Notes under the pieces: model-generated | Seen by the model: the letters and a program-made list of their open reading frames with translations, nothing else | Database searches by the model: none | What the model was told of the DNA's origin: nothing | Part shown: positions 34,485 through 43,077 of the stretch, in pieces | Layout: the number at the start of each line of letters is the position of its first letter | Numbering within the stretch: position 1 is the stretch's first letter | Program-made: the position numbers and the translations under genes | NCBI GenBank assembly: GCA_050696075.1 | Contig: JBOGUF010000196.1 | Location: 1 to 64,000, forward strand | Direction of reading: 5' to 3' | Source of the DNA: JBOGUF01 sp050696075 | GTDB taxonomy: Bacteria; Chloroflexota; Chloroflexia; Thermomicrobiales; UBA6265 | Length of the DNA: 64,000 bases

Positions 34485-35387
34485 CTATCCCTGGCAGATG
34501 CAGGCTCCCTGGCAGGTCAGTTCCAGTGTAGCGGTCCGACCGGGCGCGCCGATGCGTTCGGCCGTGCGCGTGAACGCCGCCTCCACTTCGGATGCAATTT
34601 CGGGCACACAGAGCGACAAAATCGACGGACCGGCGCCGCTCAGGCAGGCGCCCAGCGCGCCGGCCTCCCGCGCGGTCTCGATCATCGCCGTCAGATGGGG
34701 AAAGAGACGCGCTCGATATGGTTCGTGCAGCCGATCGTGCATGCCGGCAGCGATCGCGGCACGATTGCCGGTCAGGAGTCCAACCGCCAGACCAGAGGCC
34801 GTCGCCACGTTGAACGCGGCGTCAGGATGCGGAATCGTCGCCGGCAGCGCCGCGCGCGCCGCCCAAGTTGCGCCCGTCGCCTCCGGTATGAAAAGCACCG
34901 CAACCAGACCCAGGTCGCGTCCATTGGCCAAACAGACCGGCTCGGCAACGCCAGGCAGGGCAAGGATGGCACCGCCGTACATCGCCGCGCCGACGTTGTC
35001 GCCATGTCCTTCGAGGCCCCAGGCGTGCGCGTAAAGCTCGGCTCGGGAGAGACCCAAATCGAGCAAGTGATTTGCCGCCATCAGACCAGAGACCAACGCG
35101 GCGGCCGAGCTGCCCAATCCGCGAGCAACGGGCACGTCCGCCTGGACCATGAGGGAGACCGGCGGCAGCTTGCGATCCTGGCGTTCGGCCAGGTAACGCA
35201 TCGCCGAAAGCGAAAGGTTCTCCCGACCGTCGAGCAGCGCGGCGTCACTGCCGTGGACGACGACGCGGTCCGCGCCTTCGGCGAACTCCACCTCGATCTC
35301 GTTCCAGAGATCGAGCGCGACCGCCAGCGCGTCGAACCCAGGGCCGAGGTTGGCCGAAGAGGCAGGGGCCCTAACCGTGAAGCGCAT
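34485..35387 (-). CDS. thrB: Homoserine kinase
   Basis: A 300-residue GHMP kinase phosphorylating homoserine in threonine synthesis. Motif 1 is in RAPASSANLGPGFDALA, the ATP loop in PVARGLGSSAAALVSG, and motif 3 in GACLSGAGPSILSL. The start lies inside the end of the upstream thrC gene (17-base overlap), so the two enzymes that turn homoserine into threonine are translationally coupled, in the order thrC-thrB. Confidence 0.95.
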   Translation of the reverse strand: MRFTVRAPASSANLGPGFDALAVALDLWNEIEVEFAEGADRVVVHGSDAALLDGRENLSLSAMRYLAERQDRKLPPVSLMVQADVPVARGLGSSAAALVSGLMAANHLLDLGLSRAELYAHAWGLEGHGDNVGAAMYGGAILALPGVAEPVCLANGRDLGLVAVLFIPEATGATWAARAALPATIPHPDAAFNVATASGLAVGLLTGNRAAIAAGMHDRLHEPYRARLFPHLTAMIETAREAGALGACLSGAGPSILSLCVPEIASEVEAAFTRTAERIGAPGRTATLELTCQGACICQG

Positions 35388-36696
35388 CGGCCAGCACTCG
35401 TTCCAACGAGGACAGCTCGGCGGGAATCGTCACCGGCCGGTTGGCCCCCGGCCGCGCCGATTCCGCGTGATCGACAAGGTGATAGTTCACGACTGCCTCT
35501 GCGTCTTTTAGCACATGTCCTGTCAAGACGCCGACGACCGACGCTTCCTGAGCGATTTCTCCCATACTAACGAGCTTGCGCAGACCGGCCAGTGTCGCGG
35601 CAGAGGCCGGCTCGCAGCCAATGCCGGCGCGGTCGATTTGGGCCTTGGCCTCCATGATCTCGTCGTCGGTTACTTTGGTCACGACGCCATCGGTCAGCGT
35701 AATCGCGCGCCGAGCTCGTGCCAGGCTGGCCGGGTTTCCGATCTTGATCGCCGTCGCCACTGTCTCCGCGACAACCGGCTCGAATCGATCCCAGCCGCGC
35801 TCGAAGTAGTCGGCGAACGGCGCCGCGCCCGCCGCCTGGATCGTTGCCAGCCGCGGCATACGATCAATCAACCCGGCTCGCCATAGATCGTCGAGCGCCT
35901 TGCCAAAGGCGGCGGTGTTGCCGAGATTGCCACCCGGCAACGCGATCACGTCAGGGACCTGCCAATCGAGCTGTTCGAGCAGCTCAAAGACGATCGTCTT
36001 CTGCCCTTCCAGCCGGAACGGGTTGACCGAGTTGACAAGGTAGACGTCATACGCCTCGGTGAGTTGGCGGAGCAGCGCCAATGCCTGATCGAAGTCGCCC
36101 TCCACCTGAACGACCCGCGCGCCGTGGGCAATGGTTTGGCTGAGCTTGCCGCCGCTGATTTTGCCCTCGGGGATCAGGACGAGCGCAGGCAGCCCGGCGG
36201 CGGCTGCATACGAGGCGAGCGACGCGGAGGTGTTGCCGGTCGACGCGCAGGCAACGACGCGGGCGCCTGTGGCGCGGGCATGACTGATGCCGACGGTCAT
36301 CCCCCGATCCTTGAACGACCCGGTTGGATTCTGACCTTCGTGCTTGAGACCGAGACGATCAAGTCCGGCATACGACGCCAGCCGGTCATCCCAATAGATC
36401 GGCGTATTGCCTTCCGCCCGCGAAATGATGGCGTCGTCGGGAATCGCGGGGAGCAGCGGCCGATACCGCCAAACCCCCGACTCCCGCGGCGGCGCCGGTA
36501 TCCCCGCGCCGATCTCGTCGCGCGCCACCGGCCGATCAAACGTCAGCTCGACGTCGAGCAGGCCGCCGCAGGCCGCGCATTGACTCACGGGCCGATTCGC
36601 GGCCGTCGCCGAGCTACAATCCATGCACCGCAAGATGGTGAGGGTGGAATTCAGCTCACGGAAAGAGGGAAACGTGGCATCTTGCGTCAGACTCAT
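35371..36696 (-). CDS. thrC: Threonine synthase with N-terminal zinc ribbon
   Basis: A 441-residue PLP fold-type II enzyme making threonine from O-phosphohomoserine. The PLP lysine is Lys129 in NPTGSFKDRGM. The phosphate loop is in the GGNLGNT region and SNTS-like contacts are in ASTGNTSASLASY. The first about 50 residues hold a CxxC pair twice (Cys24/Cys27 and Cys40/Cys43), a zinc-ribbon extension seen in some bacterial and archaeal threonine synthases. The ATG at 36696 follows GGAAG; the frame beyond it is not credible. The 177 bases upstream show no T-box or leader peptide that I can recognise. Confidence 0.94.
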   Translation of the reverse strand: MSLTQDATFPSFRELNSTLTILRCMDCSSATAANRPVSQCAACGGLLDVELTFDRPVARDEIGAGIPAPPRESGVWRYRPLLPAIPDDAIISRAEGNTPIYWDDRLASYAGLDRLGLKHEGQNPTGSFKDRGMTVGISHARATGARVVACASTGNTSASLASYAAAAGLPALVLIPEGKISGGKLSQTIAHGARVVQVEGDFDQALALLRQLTEAYDVYLVNSVNPFRLEGQKTIVFELLEQLDWQVPDVIALPGGNLGNTAAFGKALDDLWRAGLIDRMPRLATIQAAGAAPFADYFERGWDRFEPVVAETVATAIKIGNPASLARARRAITLTDGVVTKVTDDEIMEAKAQIDRAGIGCEPASAATLAGLRKLVSMGEIAQEASVVGVLTGHVLKDAEAVVNYHLVDHAESARPGANRPVTIPAELSSLERVLADALHG

Positions 36697-36827
36697 CCAG
36701 CGTCTTCCACATAATCGCAGGAGTTCAAGACTCGCCAAGACGGGAGGATACCACGAGCCCTCAACATGGCCACCACATGTGCGATCATGCGCCTGCAATT
36801 CTGATCGACGGAATCAGCACGAAGGTA

Positions 36828-36855
36828 TTGATTTCGTCATCGCGATGATGATAAT
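36828..36855 (+). promoter_or_regulatory. Promoter and palindromic operator of the HigBA-like module
   Basis: On the plus strand TTGATT (36828-36833), a 16-base spacer and GATAAT (36850-36855, 5 of 6) form a likely promoter. The spacer contains the perfect 12-base palindrome TCATCGCGATGA (36837-36848), well placed for repression by the HigA-like antitoxin. The predicted start is only about 12 bases ahead of the TTG start codon, so the leader would be very short. Confidence 0.6.
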
Positions 36856-36873
36856 ACAACCTGGGAGTTGTTC

Positions 36874-37242
36874 TTGTCACCGCTTGAGTTCGAGTTCCAG
36901 CTCGAGTTCTACGAGGAAGACAATGGTGACGTACCGGTTAAGACGTTTCTCGCCGATGAAGCTCGAAGCAATCCCCAGCTCGCGGCGCGAACCCTAGCGG
37001 CGATCAACAAACTGAAGGACCGTCGCTATCATAGGTCGCCCAACACGGAGGACCTCGGCGATGGGATGTATGAGCTTCGCGTGCTCGGAAAGGATGGAGC
37101 CAGGTTGCTGTTCTTTCACGATAACGGGCGCCGCATAGTTCTTTGCCATGCTTTCAAGAAGACGACGCGAAAAACTCCCCCTCGGGAGAAGAGGGTTGCC
37201 CAGGAGCGCAGGCAAAGATACGGGCAACGTCAACGGCAGTGA
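36874..37242 (+). CDS. RelE/HigB-like (Gp49 family) toxin
   Basis: A protein of 122 residues resembling phage-derived Gp49/HigB mRNA-interferase toxins: PVKTFLADEARSNPQLAARTLAAINKL, then DLGDGMYELRV, LLFFHDNGRRIVLCHAFKKTTRKTP, a characteristic ending with basic residues. HigB-type toxins cleave translating mRNA at the ribosome. The start is a TTG at 36874, chosen because GGGAG ends six bases before it; an in-frame TTG at 36868 abuts the Shine-Dalgarno. The antitoxin-like gene follows eight bases after the stop. It lies in a stretch with lower GC, consistent with acquisition. Confidence 0.82.
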   Translation: MSPLEFEFQLEFYEEDNGDVPVKTFLADEARSNPQLAARTLAAINKLKDRRYHRSPNTEDLGDGMYELRVLGKDGARLLFFHDNGRRIVLCHAFKKTTRKTPPREKRVAQERRQRYGQRQRQ

Positions 37243-37250
37243 GGCAGCGC

Positions 37251-37802
37251 ATGGCCACCAGCTTCCAGCAAGTACTGGACGAGATTTACTCAGAAACCGT
37301 CGATGATGCGTCGGTTGCGGACGCTGAACTTGCGATTGACATTGCGACGCAGTTTCGTGCTCTGCGTGAGCGCCGTGAACTCTCGCAACGAGCAGTGGCT
37401 AAACTCGTTGGCAGGACTCAGCAAGCGATCTCAAAAATAGAGAACCCGACACATAGCGGCCACAGCCTCTCAGTCCTGAAGGAAGTCGTCACATCGCTGG
37501 ACGCGGTTCTTGACGTGACAATCGTTCCGTTGGAGAACCTGGATGCTTATCGATCTCTGTTTCCGGTCAAGCCTGCCCTAGAGAACATGTCAGACCGTCA
37601 ATCGGCGGGATCTTCCACAATTGGAAACATGCCGAGCAAATGGCCGTCCTCTGCCTCCCCGGACACGACAAGCTCGAGTTGGGCGCGATGGAGCACAGAG
37701 CCGAATGTTCCAGACCATTCGAACCTATCGTCCGAGAATACAATCGTTAATTTCGAACAGTGGCTGAGCGAACGATCACGGGAGCGAGTGAGGCATGGCT
37801 AA
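37251..37802 (+). CDS. XRE-family antitoxin, HigA-like, with C-terminal extension
   Basis: A 183-residue protein. Residues about 20-100 contain a helix-turn-helix (QFRALRERRELSQRAVAKLVGRTQQAISKIEN), so it binds DNA as a regulator and presumably neutralises the upstream toxin. A low-complexity, Ser/Pro-rich C-terminal tail of about 75 residues (about 108-183) is unusual for HigA proteins, which typically end near 100-120. The ATG at 37251 has GAGG upstream. The next gene starts eight bases before its stop, so all three genes are coupled. Confidence 0.82.
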   Translation: MATSFQQVLDEIYSETVDDASVADAELAIDIATQFRALRERRELSQRAVAKLVGRTQQAISKIENPTHSGHSLSVLKEVVTSLDAVLDVTIVPLENLDAYRSLFPVKPALENMSDRQSAGSSTIGNMPSKWPSSASPDTTSSSWARWSTEPNVPDHSNLSSENTIVNFEQWLSERSRERVRHG

Positions 37803-38373
37803 GAGGCGAATGCAGAAGGATCCACCCCAGGTCATAGTGAACGGGACTAGAATTGATGCTATTGAACCGGAATTAAAGGGCATAGGAGATGCCTCTGATG
37901 TCACGGCGACGGCATCGTTTCGCATTGGAACAAGAGCACCTGCTCCTCTCTACTTCATCGGTTCAAACGTCGCTTTGCAGCTCGGAGAGTATGGCCCGTC
38001 AACATTTCGGGTGGTGGGGATCCACGAACAGACCGAGGATCAGAACATTCTCTATCAGATCCGACTTCGCGAGGTTGTCACACCCCCCTCCATCCAAGAG
38101 ACCATGAGTATGATATACGGATCTGTATTTCATACGATCATGAACCGGATCCGCCTTCATTCGATCCTTGAGCTGATCGAGGACAAAGGGATTGCGAACG
38201 AGACGGAATACGACCAGAAGCTCTTCGACGTTGCTGATCGGTATCTGATTCAATATGCCTCAGAGATCGTTTCACAATCCGACGCGAAAGCGATGCGGGA
38301 TCACGTGTTAAGTCACATGCAACAAGGCGCATCGGAGTCGTCGGAAGCTGGGTCGACTCCGCAACGGTCATGA
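37795..38373 (+). CDS. Unknown third gene of the HigBA-like module
   Basis: A 192-residue soluble protein that I do not recognise. The first about 110 residues are predicted beta-rich (TASFRIGTRAPAPLYFIGSN, then FRVVGIHEQ, ILYQIRLREVV), and the rest is helical. No signal peptide, membrane helix, cysteines or nuclease motif is seen. It overlaps the antitoxin gene by eight bases and is the last gene before convergent sequence. Toxin-antitoxin-chaperone modules carry a SecB-like third protein of similar length, but I see no convincing SecB motif, so the role is left open. Confidence 0.75.
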   Translation: MAKRRMQKDPPQVIVNGTRIDAIEPELKGIGDASDVTATASFRIGTRAPAPLYFIGSNVALQLGEYGPSTFRVVGIHEQTEDQNILYQIRLREVVTPPSIQETMSMIYGSVFHTIMNRIRLHSILELIEDKGIANETEYDQKLFDVADRYLIQYASEIVSQSDAKAMRDHVLSHMQQGASESSEAGSTPQRS

Positions 38374-38489
38374 AGCCTCAGGCCCGACTTGACGAGGAGC
38401 CTCGGACAAATCGTTCATCATGCAACCGAAGCCGGGTGCGGGGCAATGTGACCCGCGCTTACGACAACCTCTTGATCACTCCCAACCGC

Positions 38490-39161
38490 TTAGCCGATCA
38501 CCCGATGGGCGCGGACGACGGTGCGTTGGAGATACTCGCCGGTCTGGTAATCAAACGGGCCGCCGCAGGTGATGAGAGTCAGGCTCTCGTCCTCGGTCGG
38601 ACCGACGATATCCTGAATCGGCGCGTTGGCGACATCGTAGTTTTCTAGCCAGTCGACCTCGTAAACGTACTGCTCGCCATTTTCGCCAGTGACCGTGATC
38701 TGGTCGCCCTGCTCGAGCAGACCGATGTTGTAGAAGACGGCGGGTCCGACGTCCCAGTAGTCGAGGTGGCCGGCCATCACCGCATTGCCGAGCTCGCCCA
38801 GCTTAGCCGTCTCCTTGTACCAGGAGACGACCCATGGTCCGGTTGGATTCTGCATTACGCCGTCGACGATCTCAATGATCTCGATGACGGCGTCCACTTG
38901 GGCCCGCTCGATCGCGATCGCAACTGGCTCGACCCCTTCGCGCCTCGACGGCTCCTCCGGCGCCAGCCCGACCGGACCTGGCCGCAGTCCGCCAGTGGTC
39001 GGCATTTCGCCAACCCGCGTCGAGACGATGTCCTGCGCCGCGACCGTGGCCCCCATCGCCACAATGATGGCTAAGAGGCTAAAAGCCGTCACGATCCGCG
39101 CCAGGCCGGAAAGCGGCCGCGGACGAAATCGACTGTGTGGCAACTCCCGCGATTCGCTCAT
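38490..39161 (-). CDS. Class E/F-type sortase
   Basis: A 223-residue transpeptidase with an N-terminal membrane anchor (about 20-40) and the catalytic triad spread over AGHLDYW (His), LITCGG (Cys) and RTVVRAHR (Arg). Sortases join LPxTG-type proteins to the cell wall or to each other. No LPxTG substrate is visible in the window. The ATG at 39161 follows GGAGAT; the in-frame stretch upstream to 39299 is basic and unlikely. It is monocistronic. In a lineage with unusual envelopes its attachment target is an open question. Confidence 0.88.
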   Translation of the reverse strand: MSESRELPHSRFRPRPLSGLARIVTAFSLLAIIVAMGATVAAQDIVSTRVGEMPTTGGLRPGPVGLAPEEPSRREGVEPVAIAIERAQVDAVIEIIEIVDGVMQNPTGPWVVSWYKETAKLGELGNAVMAGHLDYWDVGPAVFYNIGLLEQGDQITVTGENGEQYVYEVDWLENYDVANAPIQDIVGPTEDESLTLITCGGPFDYQTGEYLQRTVVRAHRVIG

Positions 39162-39358
39162 CCTTGATCTCCGTCTCCTCCGCAAGCTGGACGCGCGGTA
39201 ATGGGCGCCATCCGCGTCTACTTCTCTATACGCGCGGAGCAAGCGAATCGTATCACTTGCGCCCGACTTCGTTACGTACCATGCCGCACTGTCAGCCATT
39301 GCGTATCCAGAATCTCACGGATTCTCAGCAATGAAGCCGTGCCGTGAGACTGAGATGC

Positions 39359-40576
39359 TTATCCGGGCGATGCGGCTTGGTCGGCCGCCGGCACTGTTGC
39401 CGCTTCGGGTGGAGCTGGCGTTCGCGCGCCCTCCCGGCGCTCCCAGCCCTGGGCAAAGAGCGGCAGGAAGTTCGAGACCTCATACGGGTGCTTCTCGACC
39501 TCGGCCCAGTTGAGATCGACGCCGAGTCCCGGACCGTCCGGGATGCCGATGCGGCCGTCGACGACAACCGGCGACTTGTCGATCAACTCGCGTTCCCACT
39601 CGACATTGAACTCGTCAAACAATTCCTGTACCAGCAGGTTCGGGGTGCAGGCGTCGATTTGCACGCAGGTAGCGGTGGCGACCGGGCCCTGGGCCTGGTG
39701 CGGGGCGACGACCGCGTAATGGGCGTCGGCCATGGCGCAGACTTGGCGTGTCTTCCAGATGCCGCCCAAATTCGACGGATCCGGTTGCAAGATGTGAACG
39801 GCATTGTGCGACAGCAGTTCGGCGAATTGATGGGCCGTCGTGAAGCTTTCGCCCGTCGAAACCGGGATCGAAAGGCGCTTCGCCACCTCAGCCGTCGCGT
39901 CGATCTTCATGTGGTCGGTCGGTTCCTCGAACCAGGTCGGATCGAACTCCGCCAACTCCTCGCCGATGCGGATCGCCTCACCCACGTTGAAGCGGCGATG
40001 CCCCTCGATCATCAGTTGCACCGACGGTCCGACCGCCTCCCGCACGGCTCGCACGATGTCGATGGATAACCGGCGGTCGTCCTGGTCCATCACCCGGTAG
40101 GCAACGCCAAAGGGATCGAACTTCATCGCTTTGTAGCCGCGGGCCACCACTTCAAGCGCGCGTTCGGCAAACGATTCCGGCGTCCTCGGTCCGGCGTACC
40201 AGCCATTGGCGTAGACCGGTAACGTTTCGTGGTAGCGGCCGCCGAGCAGGTCATAGATCGGACGGCCAATCACCTTGCCGATGATGTCCCAGCAGGCGAC
40301 CTCGACGCAGGCAACCGCGTTGAGCTGGATCTGCCCGCCGTCGGAGTAGAGGTCGCGGGTCATGCGTTGGAAGATCGTCTCAACCTGGAAGGGATCCATC
40401 CCCTCGTAGCGGGGAGCAAGCTCGTGGACCGCTGCCTCGACGGTTTTGGCAAACCCATTGAGGGTCCCTTCGCCAATGCCATACAGTCCCGGCTGATCGG
40501 TGTCCAAACGCGCGAAGAGCCAATTCTTCCAGGGGTTGCCGACGATGTACGTGGTCGCCCGCGTGATCCGCACCAC
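39359..40576 (-). CDS. Enolase-superfamily dehydratase (mandelate racemase/galactonate dehydratase-like)
   Basis: A 405-residue member of the mandelate racemase/muconate-lactonizing group. The metal ligands and acid-base residues fit the acid-sugar dehydratase branch: YKAMKFDP, MIEGHRRF, FEEP, GESFTT and PHQAQGP. The EGH and PHxxxGP motifs are closest to the GalD/RspA subgroup. The predicted reaction is dehydration of an aldonic acid to a 2-keto-3-deoxy acid. Such products are substrates of KdgK-type kinases (33018-34028). A proline/alanine-rich tail of about 25 residues is added at the C-terminus. The exact sugar is unknown. Confidence 0.86.
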   Translation of the reverse strand: MVRITRATTYIVGNPWKNWLFARLDTDQPGLYGIGEGTLNGFAKTVEAAVHELAPRYEGMDPFQVETIFQRMTRDLYSDGGQIQLNAVACVEVACWDIIGKVIGRPIYDLLGGRYHETLPVYANGWYAGPRTPESFAERALEVVARGYKAMKFDPFGVAYRVMDQDDRRLSIDIVRAVREAVGPSVQLMIEGHRRFNVGEAIRIGEELAEFDPTWFEEPTDHMKIDATAEVAKRLSIPVSTGESFTTAHQFAELLSHNAVHILQPDPSNLGGIWKTRQVCAMADAHYAVVAPHQAQGPVATATCVQIDACTPNLLVQELFDEFNVEWERELIDKSPVVVDGRIGIPDGPGLGVDLNWAEVEKHPYEVSNFLPLFAQGWERREGARTPAPPEAATVPAADQAASPG

Positions 40577-40632
40577 TCGCTCCTTTAGTCGCGTCGACGC
40601 TCATCCAACGCGGGGATGATAGCAATCTTTCT

Positions 40633-41469
40633 TCAGTCGCTCGCGGCGGACTCGCGGACAACCGGCGCGGGCGCGGGCCTGCTTCGCTGAGGGCGAGGCG
40701 CGGCCGTCCCGCCGGCTTCCAGCGCACTCCGGAATGCTTCGAATAAGTCGATCGGCAGGGGGAAGACCACCGTGGTGTTCTTCTCAACGCCGATTTCGGT
40801 CAGCGTTTGAAGATACCGCAGTTGGAGCGCCACCGGATTGCGATCGATGACGACAGCGGCCTCGGCGAGTTGCTGGCTGGCTTGGAACTCGCCTTCGGCA
40901 TGGATGATCTTGGCGCGCTTCTCGCGCTCCGCTTCTGCCTGCCGCGCCATCGCCCGCTGCATCGACTGCGGCAGCTCAACGTCCTTTACCTCGACGACGC
41001 TGACCTTGACGCCCCATGGCTCGGTCTGCTCGTCGATGATCCGCTGCAATTCCAGGTTGATCTTGTCCCGTTCCGACAGCAACTCGTCGAGCACCGACTG
41101 CCCCAGGATGCTGCGCAGGGTCGTTTGGGCGATCTGCGAGGTAGCGCGGATGAAGTCGGCGACGTTGTTCACGGACGCGGAGGGATCGACGACCCGGAAA
41201 TAGGCCACCGCGTTGACGCGGACGGTGACGTTGTCGCGCGTGATGACCTCCTGAGCCGGGATGTCCATTGTCACCGTGCGCAAGTCGACCTTCACCATCC
41301 GCTCGACGAACGGAATCAGGATAATCAGGCCGGGACCGCGCGGCCCGATCAAGCGGCCCAGCCGGAAGACGACGCCGCGCTCGTATTCCTGGACGATCTT
41401 GATCGCGGAGAAGAGCACGATCATCACAAACAGGGCGATGACCATCACAACGACGCCGGCAGCCTCCAT
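40633..41469 (-). CDS. Slipin / SPFH-domain membrane protein
   Basis: A 278-residue stomatin-like protein: an N-terminal membrane hairpin (about 8-28), an SPFH domain with YERGVVFRLGRL and VDLRTVTMDIPAQEVITRDNV, and a coiled-coil-forming C-terminal part (QRAMARQAEAEREKRAK). It ends in an alanine/proline-rich tail. The ATG at 41469 follows AAGGAG at six bases. It lies directly downstream of the NfeD-type protease gene on the same strand. In family knowledge the NfeD protease cleaves the C-terminal tail of its slipin partner, so the two form a functional pair. Confidence 0.92.
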   Translation of the reverse strand: MEAAGVVVMVIALFVMIVLFSAIKIVQEYERGVVFRLGRLIGPRGPGLIILIPFVERMVKVDLRTVTMDIPAQEVITRDNVTVRVNAVAYFRVVDPSASVNNVADFIRATSQIAQTTLRSILGQSVLDELLSERDKINLELQRIIDEQTEPWGVKVSVVEVKDVELPQSMQRAMARQAEAEREKRAKIIHAEGEFQASQQLAEAAVVIDRNPVALQLRYLQTLTEIGVEKNTTVVFPLPIDLFEAFRSALEAGGTAAPRPQRSRPAPAPVVRESAASD

Positions 41470-41524
41470 CGACAACTCCTTGTCAGCCGGCAGCCCGTTC
41501 TAGGGAGCCGGTCCTACCTCGCGA

Positions 41525-43000
41525 TTAGCTATTGGCCGAACCCTCGACTCCAGGAATGACCTGCTGCGCCGAGCGGCGGTCGGCCGGTAACGCTTGCTCT
41601 CGTGCCCGCTCGGCGGCAGCCTGATCGAGTTCCACCGTGGTCGCTGGTCGCACGCGCAATCGCAGCCGCTCGACCGCGGTCACCGCAACCTCGGTCCCCG
41701 CTGGAAGTTCACCGCGGACGGCGGGATCGAGCATCGCCGACCAGAGTTCGCCATGCACATAGACCATTCCCTCCGGGCTAAGCGGGCGACGAACCATGCC
41801 GAGCTCGCCGATCAGCGCCTGCTGGCCGGTATATGGTGGCCGGAAACGCGCCTTCAGCACCGATCCGGCAAGCCACAGGAAGAACCCGACGATACAGGCG
41901 GTGACCGTCCAGATCACCGGCCGGGAGACCTCGAAGCCTGGTGGCGCATCCGCGTCGATGAGGAGGTATGACCCGAGTAGGAAGCTGACAAGTCCCCCGA
42001 TCGTGAGCATGCCCAGCGACGGCACGAACAAGTCAATCGCGAAGAGGATGAATGCGAAGAGAATGAGCAGGACCGCCGTCCAGTTGACCGGGAGCGTGCC
42101 AAGCGAAAAGAGTGCCACGATGAGCGACAACACGCCGATGACACCCGGCGCGATAGCACCGGGATTGGTCAGTTCGAGGAAGATACCGAGCATGCCGAGG
42201 CTGAGCAGGATGTAGGCGATGGTCGGCTCCGCCAGTAGCTGCAACAGCCCTTCGAGCGCGTTCATGTTTCTGCGCTCGATCTCGGCAGTTCTGGTGCTGA
42301 GTGCAACCTGTTCGCCCTGAACCTCGACGACCATGCCGTCGATCTCGTCAAGGAGTTCCGGGAGGCTTGGCGCGACGACGTCGACGACGTCCAACTGCAA
42401 CGCCTCGTCGGCTGTGATGTTCGCTGCCTCGCGCACCGCGCGTTCCGCCCAATCGGCGTTTCGACCGCGCCGCGTCGCCAAATTCTTGATCTGTGACACC
42501 GCGTCGTTCGTCACCTTGCGTTGCAGCGTTTCCGAGCCGTCGCTCACTCCGCCGCTCTCGTCCATGAAAATCGGCGATGCGGAGCCGATCCGTGTGCCAG
42601 GAGCCATCACGGCAACGTGCGCGGCGTAGGTAATGAAAACCCCGGCCGAGGCGGCCCGCGCCCCATTCGGCGATACGTAGACGACGACCGGTACCTCGCT
42701 TTCGAGGATGTCCTGGATGATGTCGTCCATTGCCGAGCTGAGCCCACCTGGAGTGTCGAGCTCGATGACCAGGGCGCTGACGCCGTCCTCTCCCGCGTTG
42801 TCGATCATGCGATCGACGTACCGGGCCATGACAGGCGTGATCGTCCCTTCGACTTCAATCACACGGACACGAGGGCTCTCATCCTGGGCCGACAAGCTAT
42901 CGGCCACCAGGACGCTTAAGAGAGTGCAGAGCAGGGCTAACGCCCGAAGCGGTCTGGCTCGACCGGGCCGGCGCGGGAGTGGTTGAAATCTGGCGGACAT
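41525..43000 (-). CDS. NfeD-type membrane-bound ClpP-class serine protease
   Basis: A 491-residue long-form NfeD. Signal peptide (about 1-37); a ClpP-like serine protease domain (about 45-240) with GARAASAGVF carrying the nucleophile Ser118, and Lys162 in QRKVTND as catalytic base; four or five membrane helices (about 270-420); and a C-terminal OB-fold NfeD domain. It pairs with the downstream slipin gene. The ATG at 43000 has GGAGGG at a good distance. The in-frame extension to 43081 overlaps the divergent-looking region of the Nudix gene and is not needed. Confidence 0.9.
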   Translation of the reverse strand: MSARFQPLPRRPGRARPLRALALLCTLLSVLVADSLSAQDESPRVRVIEVEGTITPVMARYVDRMIDNAGEDGVSALVIELDTPGGLSSAMDDIIQDILESEVPVVVYVSPNGARAASAGVFITYAAHVAVMAPGTRIGSASPIFMDESGGVSDGSETLQRKVTNDAVSQIKNLATRRGRNADWAERAVREAANITADEALQLDVVDVVAPSLPELLDEIDGMVVEVQGEQVALSTRTAEIERRNMNALEGLLQLLAEPTIAYILLSLGMLGIFLELTNPGAIAPGVIGVLSLIVALFSLGTLPVNWTAVLLILFAFILFAIDLFVPSLGMLTIGGLVSFLLGSYLLIDADAPPGFEVSRPVIWTVTACIVGFFLWLAGSVLKARFRPPYTGQQALIGELGMVRRPLSPEGMVYVHGELWSAMLDPAVRGELPAGTEVAVTAVERLRLRVRPATTVELDQAAAERAREQALPADRRSAQQVIPGVEGSANS

Positions 43001-43077
43001 CGTCGTCCCTCCGGTGTCGGGGAAAGTATACCGAGGGACGCCTCTTTGTGGCTCGACGGAGATTAGGACGACTACTG

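Noticed and set aside
36697..36867. T-box or riboswitch upstream of thrC
   Set aside because: No T-box consensus, specifier loop or terminator/antiterminator pair could be recognised.
37795..38373. SecB-like chaperone assignment for the third gene of the HigBA-like module
   Set aside because: Order and length fit a toxin-antitoxin-chaperone system, but I cannot see SecB motifs; kept as unknown.
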